Assembly: GCF_009765225.1 (NCBI RefSeq)
Contig: NZ_VMSF01000001.1
Span: 2,976,001 to 3,040,000, forward strand
Length of the DNA: 64,000 nt
From: Leifsonia sp. AG29
GTDB lineage: Bacteria; Actinomycetota; Actinomycetes; Actinomycetales; Microbacteriaceae
Reading direction: 5' to 3'
Below the pieces are notes generated by a model, which did no database searches, was not told where the DNA came from, and saw only the letters and a list, made by a program, of their open reading frames with translations. Position numbers and translations under genes: made by a program. This document shows positions 15,628 through 24,817 of the stretch, piece after piece (position 1 is the stretch's first letter; each line of letters opens with the position of its first letter).

Positions 15628-17310
15628 ATGCAGGGAGCACGTCCCGTCCGCGCACCGCGCGGCAGCGAGCTGACCGCCAAGAGCTGGCAGACCGAAGCGC
15701 CGTTGCGCATGCTCATGAACAACCTCGATCCCGAGGTCGCCGAGCATCCCGACGACCTCGTCGTCTACGGCGGCACGGGCCGCGCCGCCCGCAGCTGGGA
15801 GGCGTTCGACGCGATCGTGGCCACGCTCCGCGATCTCGAGCCCGACGAGACCCTGCTCGTGCAGTCCGGCAAGCCGGTGGGTGTGTTCCGCACCCACGAG
15901 TGGGCCCCGCGGGTGCTGATCGCCAACTCGAACCTGGTGGGCGACTGGGCGACGTGGCCCGAGTTCCGCCGGCTGGAGGCGCTCGGTCTGACCATGTACG
16001 GCCAGATGACGGCCGGCTCGTGGATCTACATCGGCTCGCAGGGCATCCTGCAGGGCACCTACGAGACCTTCGCGGCGATCGCCGACAAGCGGTTCGGGGG
16101 ATCGCTGGCCGGCGCGCTCACGCTGACCGGCGGGTGCGGCGGCATGGGAGGCGCGCAGCCGCTCGCCGTCACCCTGAACGGCGGCGTGGTGCTGATCGTC
16201 GACGTCGACCGCGCCCGGCTGCAGCGCCGTGTCGACCACGGCTACCTCGATGAGCTGACCGACGATCTCGATGATGCGGTCGCCCGCGTGCTCGCCGCCA
16301 AGGAGGACCGTCGCCCGCTCTCGGTCGGCCTGGTCGGCAACGCCGCGACCGTCTTCCCCGAGCTGCTGCGGCGCGGGGTCGCGATCGACATCGTCACCGA
16401 CCAGACCAGCGCGCACGACCCGCTCAGCTACCTCCCCGAGGGCGTGACGGTCGAGGAATGGCACGACCGCGCCGCCGCCGACCCGGAGGGCTTCACGCTC
16501 GCCGCGCGCGCCTCCATGGCCAAGCAGGTGGAGGCGATGGTCGGCTTCCTGGACGCGGGCGCCGAGGTGTTCGACTACGGCAACTCGATCCGCACGGAGG
16601 CGCAGCTGGGCGGGTACGACCGCGCGTTCGCCTTCCCCGGGTTCGTCCCCGCCTACATCCGCCCGCAGTTCGAGGAGGGCCGGGGCCCGTTCCGCTGGGC
16701 CGCCCTCTCCGGCGACCCGGCCGACATCGCGGCCACCGACCGCGCGATCCTGGAGCTGTTCCCCGACGACCACAAGCTGCGCCGCTGGATCACCCAGGCC
16801 GGCGAGAAGGTCCACTTCGAGGGCCTTCCCGCCCGGATCTGCTGGCTCGGCTACAAGGAGCGCCACCTCGCGGGCCTGAAGTTCAACGAGATGGTGGCGC
16901 GCGGCGAACTCTCAGCGCCGATCGTGATCGGCCGCGACCACCTCGACTCCGGCTCCGTGGCGTCCCCCTATCGAGAGACGGAGGCCATGAAGGACGGCTC
17001 CGACGCGATCGCCGACTGGCCCCTCCTGAACGCCCTGCTCAACACGGCCTCGGGCGCCACCTGGGTCTCCATCCACCACGGCGGCGGCGTCGGGATCGGC
17101 CGCAGCATCCACGCCGGCCAGGTCGTCGTCGCGGACGGAACCCCCCTCGCCGCAGAGAAGATCGAGCGCGTCCTGACCAACGACCCCGGCACCGGGGTCA
17201 TGCGGCACGTGGACGCGGGCTACGAGCACGCGGCCGACATCGCCCGCGAGCGCGGCCTCCGCATCCCGATGCAGGAGCAGTCGGCGGTGCCAGCCGCGAC
17301 GGAGGCCTGA
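15628..17310 (+). CDS. hutU: Urocanate hydratase
   Basis: A 560-residue urocanase converting urocanate to 4-imidazolone-5-propionate with a tightly bound NAD+. The NAD-binding [13 protein letters not shown] is near residue 165-177, and the family's active-site cysteine is C405 in [11 protein letters not shown]. Length is normal for urocanase. The ATG at 15628 follows AGAAAGGAA. The stop codon lies 2 bp before the hutI start, so both are made from one message. Confidence 0.97.
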   Translation: MQGARPVRAPRGSELTAKSWQTEAPLRMLMNNLDPEVAEHPDDLVVYGGTGRAARSWEAFDAIVATLRDLEPDETLLVQSGKPVGVFRTHEWAPRVLIANSNLVGDWATWPEFRRLEALGLTMYGQMTAGSWIYIGSQGILQGTYETFAAIADKRFGGSLAGALTLTGGCGGMGGAQPLAVTLNGGVVLIVDVDRARLQRRVDHGYLDELTDDLDDAVARVLAAKEDRRPLSVGLVGNAATVFPELLRRGVAIDIVTDQTSAHDPLSYLPEGVTVEEWHDRAAADPEGFTLAARASMAKQVEAMVGFLDAGAEVFDYGNSIRTEAQLGGYDRAFAFPGFVPAYIRPQFEEGRGPFRWAALSGDPADIAATDRAILELFPDDHKLRRWITQAGEKVHFEGLPARICWLGYKERHLAGLKFNEMVARGELSAPIVIGRDHLDSGSVASPYRETEAMKDGSDAIADWPLLNALLNTASGATWVSIHHGGGVGIGRSIHAGQVVVADGTPLAAEKIERVLTNDPGTGVMRHVDAGYEHAADIARERGLRIPMQEQSAVPAATEA

Positions 17311-17312
17311 CC

Positions 17313-18470
17313 GTGCCGGCCCGGCTGCTGACCGGCATCGGCGAGCTCGTGACGTTCGATCCGGCCCACGACGGAGAGCTGGGCCTCGTCCGCGACGCCG
17401 CACTGCTGGAGGTGGACGGTCGCGTCACGTGGACGGGTCCCGCCGCGTGCGCCCCCATCGCGGACGCCGATCTGGTCGACGACGCAGCCGGGGCCGCCGT
17501 CATCCCGGGCTTCGTCGACTCCCACACGCACCTCGTCTTCGGAGGGGACCGCGCCTCCGAGTTCGAGGCGCGCATGGCCGGTCGGCCGTATGCCGCAGGG
17601 GGCATACGGTCGACCGTCGCCGCGACGCGGGAGGCGACGGACGACCAGCTGCGGTCGCGCCTCGCCCGTTTCGTGGACGAACTGCACGCCCAGGGAACCA
17701 CGACGTTCGAGATCAAGAGCGGTTACGGACTCACCGTGGACGATGAGGCGCGGATCCTCCGCCTCGCCCGCGAGGTGACGGCGGAGACCACCTTCCTCGG
17801 GGCACACGTCGTCCCGACGGAGTACGCAGGCGACCCGGACGCCTACGTCGACCTCGTGGTGGGCGACATGCTCGACGCGTGCGCTCCGCTGGCGAGATGG
17901 ATCGACGTCTTCTGCGAGACGGGCGCCTTCTCCGTCGAGCAGGCGCGCCGAGTGCTGACCGCGGGTGCCGCGCGCGGTCTGGGGCTCCGCCTCCACGCCG
18001 GTCAGCTCGGACCGGGTGACGGCGTCGCCCTGGCGGTCGAGCTCGGAGCCGCGAGCGTCGACCACGGCACGTATCTGTCCGACGCGGACGTGAGCCGGCT
18101 GGCCGCGTCCACGACGGTGGCGACGCTCCTCCCCGGCGTCGAGTTCTCGACGCGGCAGCCGTACCCGGACGCCCGACGGCTGCTCGACGCCGGAGTGCGC
18201 GTCGCGCTCGCGAGCGACTGCAACCCCGGCTCGTCGTTCACGTCATCGATGCCGTTCTGCATCGCCGTGGCCGTGCGCGACATGGGGATGACGCCGGCCG
18301 AAGCGCTCCGCGCCTCCACGCTCGGTGGTGCGGAGGCGTTGCGGCGCGACGATGTCGGGCACCTGCGCGTCGGTGCGCGAGCCGACTACGTCGTGCTGAG
18401 GGCGCCATCCCACGTGCACCTGGCGTACCGGCCGGGCGTGCCGCTCGTCGCGCGGACGCACGTGGCCTGA
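17313..18470 (+). CDS. hutI: Imidazolonepropionase
   Basis: A 385-residue amidohydrolase that opens the imidazolone ring to N-formimidoyl-L-glutamate. The metal ligands H71 and H73 are in [30 protein letters not shown] and ASDCNPG are further family motifs. The GTG at 17313 overlaps the end of hutU through a GGAGG ribosome site, so translation is likely coupled. The frame runs open far upstream, antisense-like, inside hutU; that part is not used. Confidence 0.96.
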   Translation: MPARLLTGIGELVTFDPAHDGELGLVRDAALLEVDGRVTWTGPAACAPIADADLVDDAAGAAVIPGFVDSHTHLVFGGDRASEFEARMAGRPYAAGGIRSTVAATREATDDQLRSRLARFVDELHAQGTTTFEIKSGYGLTVDDEARILRLAREVTAETTFLGAHVVPTEYAGDPDAYVDLVVGDMLDACAPLARWIDVFCETGAFSVEQARRVLTAGAARGLGLRLHAGQLGPGDGVALAVELGAASVDHGTYLSDADVSRLAASTTVATLLPGVEFSTRQPYPDARRLLDAGVRVALASDCNPGSSFTSSMPFCIAVAVRDMGMTPAEALRASTLGGAEALRRDDVGHLRVGARADYVVLRAPSHVHLAYRPGVPLVARTHVA

Positions 18471-18760
18471 GGCGCGCCGCCCTGGTCTGCGCCTCGGCTG
18501 CACCGCCGACTGCGCCGCCGACTGCGCGACTGCGCCGCAGACTGCACGACTGCGCCGTCAGGGGACAGCTGCGGCCCGGCGCCGATGCGCCCTCGTCCCG
18601 CTGCACCGCACACGCCGCCGGAGCGCCCGCGACCAGGTCGCTAAGGAGGTTAGCCGCAAGAGGGAGGCGCGCCCGGCCGGCGCCCCGACGGTCACCCGGA
18701 GGCGCACCCGGCCGGCGCCCCGACGGTCACCCGGAGGCGCACCCGGCCGGCGCCCGACGG
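18471..18760. repeat. Gap between hutI and hutG with 35-bp tandem repeats
   Basis: No gene is visible. The left part holds several short GACTGCGCCG-type repeats (about 18505-18560). From 18663 a 35-bp unit, starting GGAGGCGC and containing GGCCGGCGCCCCGACGG, is repeated at 18663, 18698 and 18733. A fourth, partial unit at 18767 forms the last codons of hutG. Confidence 0.85.
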
Positions 18761-19660
18761 TTACCGGGAGGCGAGCCCGGCGGCAGCCTCCAGCACCAGC
18801 AGCGCCGCGAGCCGGACCGTCCGCTGGTCGGGGGTGTCGACGGTCGCGTCGACTTCAGCGATGTCGATCGAGCGGACCGACGGAGCAGCACCGGCGAGCC
18901 GTGCATACCGCCGCAGCTCCCACGCGGCGAGCCCGCCGGGGATGGAGGCGGGGCACGCGGGCGCCACCGAGCGGTCGCAGACGTCGACGTCGAGATCGAC
19001 GTGCACCGGGCCTCCCGCGCCGCCCGCGATGTCGAGCGCTTCGGCCATGACGTCGTCGATCGGCCGCCCGTGCAGCTCGTCGCGGCGGATGACCGTGACG
19101 CCGTACTCCGCGGCGCGAGCGGCGTAGGCGGAGGAGTTCGCGAAGTCGGCGATGCCGATCTGCACGATCCGCCGCCCGTCGAGTCCCGCCTCCACGAGGC
19201 GTCGCACCGGTGACCCGTTCGAGACGCCGTCCCGCAGGTCGTGGTGAGCGTCCAGAGTGATCAGGCCTGCGGTCGGGAGGTCTTCACCGAATGCGCCGAG
19301 AGCCGCGGGGACGGTCAGGGCGTTGTCGCCGCCGAGGGCGATGAGGAGGCGCGCCCGCGTCGCAGCTTCGGCGACCGCCGCCACGGCTCGCGCCTCGCCC
19401 TGCGGACCGTCCGGGTCGCGGACGTCACCGGCGTCGGCGAAGCGCAGAGCATCCACCTCGAGCCCCGGGACGAAGTCGGAGTACCTCCGCAACGCCTCGC
19501 GCACCGCGGCAGGAGTGGCGTCCGCTCCGGTCGGCGAAAGCGATGTCTCGTGCGTGGGGATGCCGAGGAGGGCGAGGTCGGCGCTCTCCCCCGGTTCGAG
19601 CGCCGGCCACGAACCGGCCCGAGGCCACAGCGGATCGACGGACAGCGGACGCTCGCTCAT
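18761..19660 (-). CDS. hutG: Arginase-superfamily hydrolase, probable formimidoylglutamase
   Basis: A 299-residue ureohydrolase-fold protein. By context it splits N-formimidoyl-L-glutamate into glutamate and formamide, completing the Hut pathway. Metal motifs are DAHHD (137-141) and DLDVDVCD (near 220). The first motif reads GGDN (110-113), with Asn where the usual GGDH has a Mn-binding His, so metal binding may differ. It converges on hutHUI but carries a copy of the same upstream dyad. The ATG at 19660 lies six bases after TAGGGT and appears leaderless. Agmatinase activity is the alternative. Confidence 0.82.
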   Translation of the reverse strand: MSERPLSVDPLWPRAGSWPALEPGESADLALLGIPTHETSLSPTGADATPAAVREALRRYSDFVPGLEVDALRFADAGDVRDPDGPQGEARAVAAVAEAATRARLLIALGGDNALTVPAALGAFGEDLPTAGLITLDAHHDLRDGVSNGSPVRRLVEAGLDGRRIVQIGIADFANSSAYAARAAEYGVTVIRRDELHGRPIDDVMAEALDIAGGAGGPVHVDLDVDVCDRSVAPACPASIPGGLAAWELRRYARLAGAAPSVRSIDIAEVDATVDTPDQRTVRLAALLVLEAAAGLASR

Positions 19661-19666
19661 ACGGCG

Positions 19667-19672
19667 ACCCTA
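19667..19672 (-). promoter_or_regulatory. -10 box of leaderless hutG
   Basis: On the minus strand TAGGGT ends six bases before the ATG at 19660. No Shine-Dalgarno sequence is present. Confidence 0.55.
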
Positions 19673-19714
19673 GCGAGCACGCGACCCGCGCGGACGATGC
19701 ACCCGGAGCCCACC

Positions 19715-19730
19715 GTCTGGGATCCCGGAC
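19715..19730. promoter_or_regulatory. Probable hut operator 2 (IclR site) before hutG
   Basis: GTCTGGGATCCCGGAC is symmetric at 14 of 16 positions and differs by one base from the dyad at 13985-14000. The flanking CCACCGTCTGG / GACCGTCTGG also match. It lies upstream of the hutG -10 box. Confidence 0.72.
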
Positions 19731-19747
19731 TAGGCGACAGCCCTGCG

Positions 19748-22700
19748 TCAGACCTGGGAGCCGCCCGCCGGGCCGGTGAAGACGGGAGGAGCCGGCCGCT
19801 CCCCCGCAGGCACCGTCTCCCGCCCGCGAGTGCCGCCATCCGGCCCGCTGTCACCGCCGTCGGGGGCGCCGTCGCCGCCCCCCGACCCGCCTGCCCCGGC
19901 CTCGCCCGCGGCGCGGCGCTCAGCTTTGCGCTCGCGTCGTCCCTCCACCAGGTTGTAAAGGGTGGGCAGGACGACCAGCGTAAGAACGGTCGACGACAGC
20001 AGGCCGCCGATCACGACGATCGCGAGCGGCTGCGAGATGAATCCGCCGTGACCGGTGATCCCGAGCGCCATGAACGCGAGCGCCGCGATGGTTGCGAGAG
20101 CGGTCATGAGGATCGGCCGCAGACGGCGGGAGGCGCCGTGCATGACCGCATCCGCGACCGACAGGCCCCGGCGGCGGTACTGGTTCACGAGGTCGATCAG
20201 CACGATGGCGTTGGTGACCACGATGCCGATCAGCATGAGCACGCCGATGAGGGATGCGACCCCGAGCGGGATCCCGGAGATCAGCTGCAGCAGGATCGCA
20301 CCGGTCGCGGCGAACGGCACCGAGACGAGGAGCAGCAGCGGCTGCCGCAACGACCGGAACGTCGCCACCATGATGATGTAGACGATCAGGATGGCCGCGA
20401 GCAGCGCGATCCCGAGCTGCCCGAACGCGCTCGTCTGGCTGGAGGAGACACCGCCGATGGTCGCCGTCGCGCCGGCCGGGAGGTCGGCCTTCTTGAGCGA
20501 CGCGGTCACGTCGGCGTTGGCCGTCGTGAGGTTGTCGGTCGCCGGGGTCGCCGTCACCGTGGCGGTGCGGAGCCCGCGCTGCGTGGTCACCGTGGCGGGG
20601 CCCTTGACCTCCTGCACCGTCGCCACCGAGCTCAGCGGCACCACGCCCGCGCGCGACGGGATGGGGAGCGCCGAGAGCCCGGCGACCGTCGTCGGCGGGT
20701 TGTCGCTCTGGATGTAGACCTTCAGGGTGGTGTTGTCGATGGCGACGGAACCGGCCTGCGTGGGCTGCATCGCCTGCGACACGAGGGTGCCGACGGCGAT
20801 CTCGCTCAGACCCGCCTGGGCCGCCTTCTCGCGGTCGACGCTCACCGAGACGTACGGGAGGGACGCGCTGAGGTTGCTCGACACCTCCTTCAGGGACGAG
20901 TGCTTCTGGAGCTCCGCGACGACCGAGTCGGTCGCCTTCTGCAGGTCCGCCTGGCTGCTCGCGCTGATGTCCACCTGGATGTCGGTGGAGGCACCGAAGC
21001 CGCTCGAGGTCGAGACCTGGATGGTGCCCTGGTCCTTGATGGCGGCGAGTTCCGTCTCGATGGTGTTCTGCAGCTTCGCCTGGTCGGCGTTCGGGTCGGT
21101 GGTGATCGAGAAGGTGGTCGCGCCTCCTCCGCCGGTGAACGCGTCGCGCAGGGTGGAACCGCTCGACCCGATGGAGACCTGCAGGGTCTTCACGCCCGTG
21201 GTGTCGAGCAGCTTCTGCTCGACCACCTTGGCGGCGTCGTCCTTGGCCTGGAGGCTCGCGCCCGGCTCGAGGGTCTGAGTGACGGTGAGGGAGTTCTGGC
21301 CGCTGTTCCCGAGGAAGTTCGTCTTGAGGAGCGGCGTCATGAGGAACGTGATCACCAGCACCAGAGCCGCCGCCACGATGGTCAGGACGGAGTGCCGGAG
21401 GGTCCAGCGGATGATCGGGAGGTAGGCGGCCTGGAGGCGCGACGGATGCGCGAGCTCGTCCACCCCGGCGGCCGCCGCCTCGTCCACCGACAGGTGGGCG
21501 GCATCCGTGTCGTGCGCATCGTCGTTCTTGTGCGCCTTCGGCGAGCGCAGGAACCAGTAGGCGAGGACGGGCACGATCGTCAGCGCTACGAGCAGCGACG
21601 ACAGGAGAGCGATCGTCACCGTGAGGGCGAAGGGCCGGAACAGCTCGCCCGTCACGTCGCCGACGAAAGCGAGCGGGAGGAAGACCGCGACGGTGGTGAT
21701 GGTGGAGGCGGTGATCGCGCCCGCGACCTCGCGCACCGCCCGCACGATGGTGACGGCGCGATCGACGCCGGGCACCAGCTGCCGTTTGATGTTCTCGATC
21801 ACGACGATGGAGTCGTCGACCACGCGGCCGATCGCGATGGTGAGCGCGCCGAGCGTGATGATGTTGAGCGTGTAGCCGGTCGCCCACATCACGATGAACG
21901 TGATGAGCACGCTCGTCGGGATGGAGATCGCCGTGACGAGGGTCGACCGCACCGAGAGCAGGAACACGAGGATGACGAGGACGGCCGCCGCGAGACCCAG
22001 CAGCCCCTCCGTGGCGAGCGAGTCGATCGACTGGGTGATGAACGGCGCCTGGTCGAAGACGACCGTGATCTTCACGTCGGACCCGAGCTTCGACTCGAGG
22101 TCCGGGATGATCGCCGCAACGCCGTGCGAGACCTCGACGGTGTTGGCCGAGGGCAGCTTCGTCACCGCGATCGTCAGCGCGGGCTTGCCGTCGACCCGCG
22201 ACAGCGAGCTGATGGGGTCGTCGACCTTGGCGACGGCGGCGACATCGCCGATCGTGTGAGCGGCCGCCGGCACGGTCGCCGTGGCCGCCGCGCGTCCGGC
22301 CGCGCCGGACGCGGCTGCCGCGCCGGTCGCGGCTCCCGCGGCTCCCGGGGCACCGGCGGCCGCGCTCGCCGCGCCTCCCACCGCCGACGGGATGAGCGGC
22401 AGCCCCGCGATGTCCTCCACCGAGGTCAGCTGCGCGCCGGACTGGATCGAGAGCGTCTTGTCGTTCTCGGTGATCGAGCCGCCCGGCACGAGCACGCCGT
22501 TCTGCTGGAGCGCGTCCTTGATGGCCGAGGTCGTGAGTCCCGCCGCCGCGAGCTTCGCCGCGTCGGGCGTGATCGTGATGCGCTGACCGATCTCGCCGAC
22601 GAGCTGCGCGTCGTTGACGCCCGTGACCTGCTTGATGTCGGGCAGCGCGAGCTTGGTGATGTCGTCGGCGAGCTTGCGCTGGTCGCTCGGGCCGGTCACC

Positions 22701-23125
22701 GCGAGCTGGATGACCGGGAGGTCGTCGATGCTGCCCGACAGGACCTGCGGGTCCACACCAGACGGAAGGGTCGACTTGATCCGGTTGACCGCCTGGTTGA
22801 TCTTCTGCTCGGCGGTCGGGAGGTCGGTGCCGTAGGTGAACTTGGCCGTGATGATCGACTGGTTCGTGCTGCTCACGGCCGACGTGCTCTGGAGGTCCGG
22901 GACGCCCTGGATCGCCGCCTCCACCGGGGTGCTCACGTCGTGGTTCACGACCTCGGGCGACGCCCCCGGGTAGCTCGACAGCACGACGAGCTGCGGGAAC
23001 GAGATGGAGGGGATGAGCTCCTGCTTGAGGTTGCCGAGCGCCAGCGCGCCGAATACCGCGGCGACGATCGTGACGAGCGCGATCAGGGCGCGGTTCTTCA
23101 TGCTGAGAACGGCAAGGAAATGCAC
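19748..23125 (-). CDS. RND-family efflux transporter (SwrC/AcrB-like)
   Basis: A 1125-residue RND permease. There is one helix at the N-terminus, a large extracytoplasmic domain, a block of helices containing GRVVDDSIVVIENIKRQ, a second large loop, and a C-terminal helix block with TALATIAALAFMALGITGHGG. It would use proton movement to expel lipophilic compounds. The first loop has an unusual Ala/Gly-rich insert around residues 275-320, and the C-terminal 60 residues are Gly/Pro-rich. No adaptor or outer-membrane partner is present, as in other Gram-positive homologues. The GTG at 23125 follows GAGGGG. Confidence 0.9.
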   Translation of the reverse strand: MHFLAVLSMKNRALIALVTIVAAVFGALALGNLKQELIPSISFPQLVVLSSYPGASPEVVNHDVSTPVEAAIQGVPDLQSTSAVSSTNQSIITAKFTYGTDLPTAEQKINQAVNRIKSTLPSGVDPQVLSGSIDDLPVIQLAVTGPSDQRKLADDITKLALPDIKQVTGVNDAQLVGEIGQRITITPDAAKLAAAGLTTSAIKDALQQNGVLVPGGSITENDKTLSIQSGAQLTSVEDIAGLPLIPSAVGGAASAAAGAPGAAGAATGAAAASGAAGRAAATATVPAAAHTIGDVAAVAKVDDPISSLSRVDGKPALTIAVTKLPSANTVEVSHGVAAIIPDLESKLGSDVKITVVFDQAPFITQSIDSLATEGLLGLAAAVLVILVFLLSVRSTLVTAISIPTSVLITFIVMWATGYTLNIITLGALTIAIGRVVDDSIVVIENIKRQLVPGVDRAVTIVRAVREVAGAITASTITTVAVFLPLAFVGDVTGELFRPFALTVTIALLSSLLVALTIVPVLAYWFLRSPKAHKNDDAHDTDAAHLSVDEAAAAGVDELAHPSRLQAAYLPIIRWTLRHSVLTIVAAALVLVITFLMTPLLKTNFLGNSGQNSLTVTQTLEPGASLQAKDDAAKVVEQKLLDTTGVKTLQVSIGSSGSTLRDAFTGGGGATTFSITTDPNADQAKLQNTIETELAAIKDQGTIQVSTSSGFGASTDIQVDISASSQADLQKATDSVVAELQKHSSLKEVSSNLSASLPYVSVSVDREKAAQAGLSEIAVGTLVSQAMQPTQAGSVAIDNTTLKVYIQSDNPPTTVAGLSALPIPSRAGVVPLSSVATVQEVKGPATVTTQRGLRTATVTATPATDNLTTANADVTASLKKADLPAGATATIGGVSSSQTSAFGQLGIALLAAILIVYIIMVATFRSLRQPLLLLVSVPFAATGAILLQLISGIPLGVASLIGVLMLIGIVVTNAIVLIDLVNQYRRRGLSVADAVMHGASRRLRPILMTALATIAALAFMALGITGHGGFISQPLAIVVIGGLLSSTVLTLVVLPTLYNLVEGRRERKAERRAAGEAGAGGSGGGDGAPDGGDSGPDGGTRGRETVPAGERPAPPVFTGPAGGSQV

Positions 23126-23284
23126 GGGTGTTCCCCTCGGCGGATGGCGGATGGTTCCTGCGGCGACGACGGCGCAGGCAGAGTATCTCACTGGCGGATG
23201 CGCGCCCGCTTCATGCCGCGGTACCACTCGTCGGCGCTCGCCCACGGGGCACCGTGGCCGGCTTGAACGCCGACCGCCTCGCCC

Positions 23285-24763
23285 TCACACCACGTTCGGC
23301 AGCGCCGGCGCGTCGAAGTACGGCGCGGGCTCGCGGGAGGCGACCGCCCACGCTCCCGACAGCGCCGAGAACGCCCGCTCCAGGTCGGCGGGCGCGTGCG
23401 TGATCGGGATCCGCAGGAAGCGCTCGAACGCCCCGTCGAGCCCGAACCGGGGCCCGGCGGCGATCAGGAGGCCGTGGTTGCGCGCGGCGAGCGCGAGCGC
23501 CGAGCTGACCGGCGCCCCGAGGCCGATCCAGGAGGCGAGGCCGCCGTGCACCCACGGGACGCTCCACTCCGGGAACAGCTCCGCCGCGAGGGCGCGCACG
23601 CGGTCGCGCCCCTCCCCCAGCTGCCGGCGCCGCTCCTCCAGGATCTCGTCGATGGAGGCGAGCATCCGCGCCACCACGAGCTGCTCCAGCATGGGCGTGC
23701 CGAGGTCGGAGGCCGGCTTCGCCGCGACCAGGCGCTGGATGAGCGGGCGGTCGGCCCGGATCCAGCCGATCCGGAGGCCTCCCCACATGCTCTTGCTCGC
23801 CGAGCCGATCGTCAGCACGGGGGCGCCCCCGGCCGCTCCCGCCGCGTAGGCCGCCATCGGCCGGTATTCGCCCGGCCGGTCGATGTCGAGGTCGGCCGTC
23901 GTCTCGTCGGCGACGACGATCGTGCCGTGCGCGGCCGCTGCGGCGAGCACGCGCTCGCGGGTCTCCGCCGACATGGAGGCGCCGGTCGGGTTGTGGAAGT
24001 CGGGGATGACGTAGGCGAGGGCCGGCCCCGACCGCCGGATCGTCTGCTCGATGGCGTCGACGTCCCAGCCGTCGGCCTCGGCGCCGAGGGCGTGCGGGCC
24101 CTCCTCGGGCGGCGTCACCGTGATCGGGACGAGGCGCGCCCCCGCCAGGCGCAGCGCCTCCATCGCGTGGGGGTAGGTCGGCATCTCGACGATCGCCCGG
24201 TCGCCGCGGGTCAGGAAGGTGCGGCCGATCAGGGCGATCGCCTGCTGCGCACCGACGGTGACGAGCACCTGGTCCGCGTCGGTCGGGAGTCCGCGGTCGC
24301 GATAGCGCTGCGCGATCGCCTCGCGCAGGTGCGGCAGCCCGACCAGGTCGTACCCGGGGTCGGGAAGGAAGTGGGGGAGCTCCTCCGCCGCAGCTCGCGC
24401 GGCGGCCGGGAGCGCGGATGCCGCCGGCAGGGCGCCCTTCGTGAAGTCGAGCATCCCCTCCCCTCCCGTCGCCGGCAACGCGAGGGCCGGTCCAGGAAGG
24501 CGCACGACCGTGCCGGACCCTCGCACACTGTCGGCGAAGCCCGCCTCCCGGAGGGTCCGGTAGGCGGCGGCGACCGTCGTCCTGCTGAGTTCGAGCCGCG
24601 ACGCCAGGTCGCGCTCGGCGGGGAGGCGCGTGCCCATCGGGATGCGGCCGTCGAGCACGAGCAGCCGGATGCGATCGGCGAGCGCCTGATAACCGGCGCC
24701 GCTCCCGCGCCAGACGCCGAGCAGGCTCTCGAGGGCACGGGCGGTCAGGTGAGCATCGGACAT
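23285..24763 (-). CDS. MocR/GntR-aminotransferase regulator, YczR-type
   Basis: A 492-residue fusion of a GntR winged helix (about 20-88, with PAERDLASRLELSRTTVAAAYRTL) and a fold-type I aminotransferase domain (from about 105). PLP-domain motifs are HNPTG (257-261) and the lysine K324 in SASKSMWGG that would bind PLP. MocR proteins use PLP or an amino adduct as effector. It is divergent from a YczE-like gene, and this pairing is the known YczR/YczE arrangement, so it very probably regulates that transporter. The start is the ATG at 24763. Confidence 0.9.
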   Translation of the reverse strand: MSDAHLTARALESLLGVWRGSGAGYQALADRIRLLVLDGRIPMGTRLPAERDLASRLELSRTTVAAAYRTLREAGFADSVRGSGTVVRLPGPALALPATGGEGMLDFTKGALPAASALPAAARAAAEELPHFLPDPGYDLVGLPHLREAIAQRYRDRGLPTDADQVLVTVGAQQAIALIGRTFLTRGDRAIVEMPTYPHAMEALRLAGARLVPITVTPPEEGPHALGAEADGWDVDAIEQTIRRSGPALAYVIPDFHNPTGASMSAETRERVLAAAAAHGTIVVADETTADLDIDRPGEYRPMAAYAAGAAGGAPVLTIGSASKSMWGGLRIGWIRADRPLIQRLVAAKPASDLGTPMLEQLVVARMLASIDEILEERRRQLGEGRDRVRALAAELFPEWSVPWVHGGLASWIGLGAPVSSALALAARNHGLLIAAGPRFGLDGAFERFLRIPITHAPADLERAFSALSGAWAVASREPAPYFDAPALPNVV

Positions 24764-24781
24764 GCAGGCCACTCTATGCGG

Positions 24782-24817
24782 ATTGGCATCTTGATGTAAG
24801 GCCAATGGCTCGATTGG
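24782..24817. promoter_or_regulatory. ATTGG boxes between MocR and YczE genes
   Basis: ATTGGC (24782-24787), its inverted copy GCCAAT (24801-24806) and a third ATTGG (24813-24817) occupy the 41-bp divergent gap and the first codons of the YczE gene. MocR proteins bind repeated boxes at their divergent target promoters, so this is the likely operator. Confidence 0.6.

Noticed and set aside
14011-16866. Minus-strand 951-codon frame over hutH and hutU
   Set aside because: Antisense shadow of two certain enzymes; no ribosome site or family resemblance.
19241-23266. Plus-strand 1341-codon frame
   Set aside because: Its composition (His/Arg/Asp/Gly-rich) is typical of the antisense of a high-GC gene, here the RND transporter and hutG.
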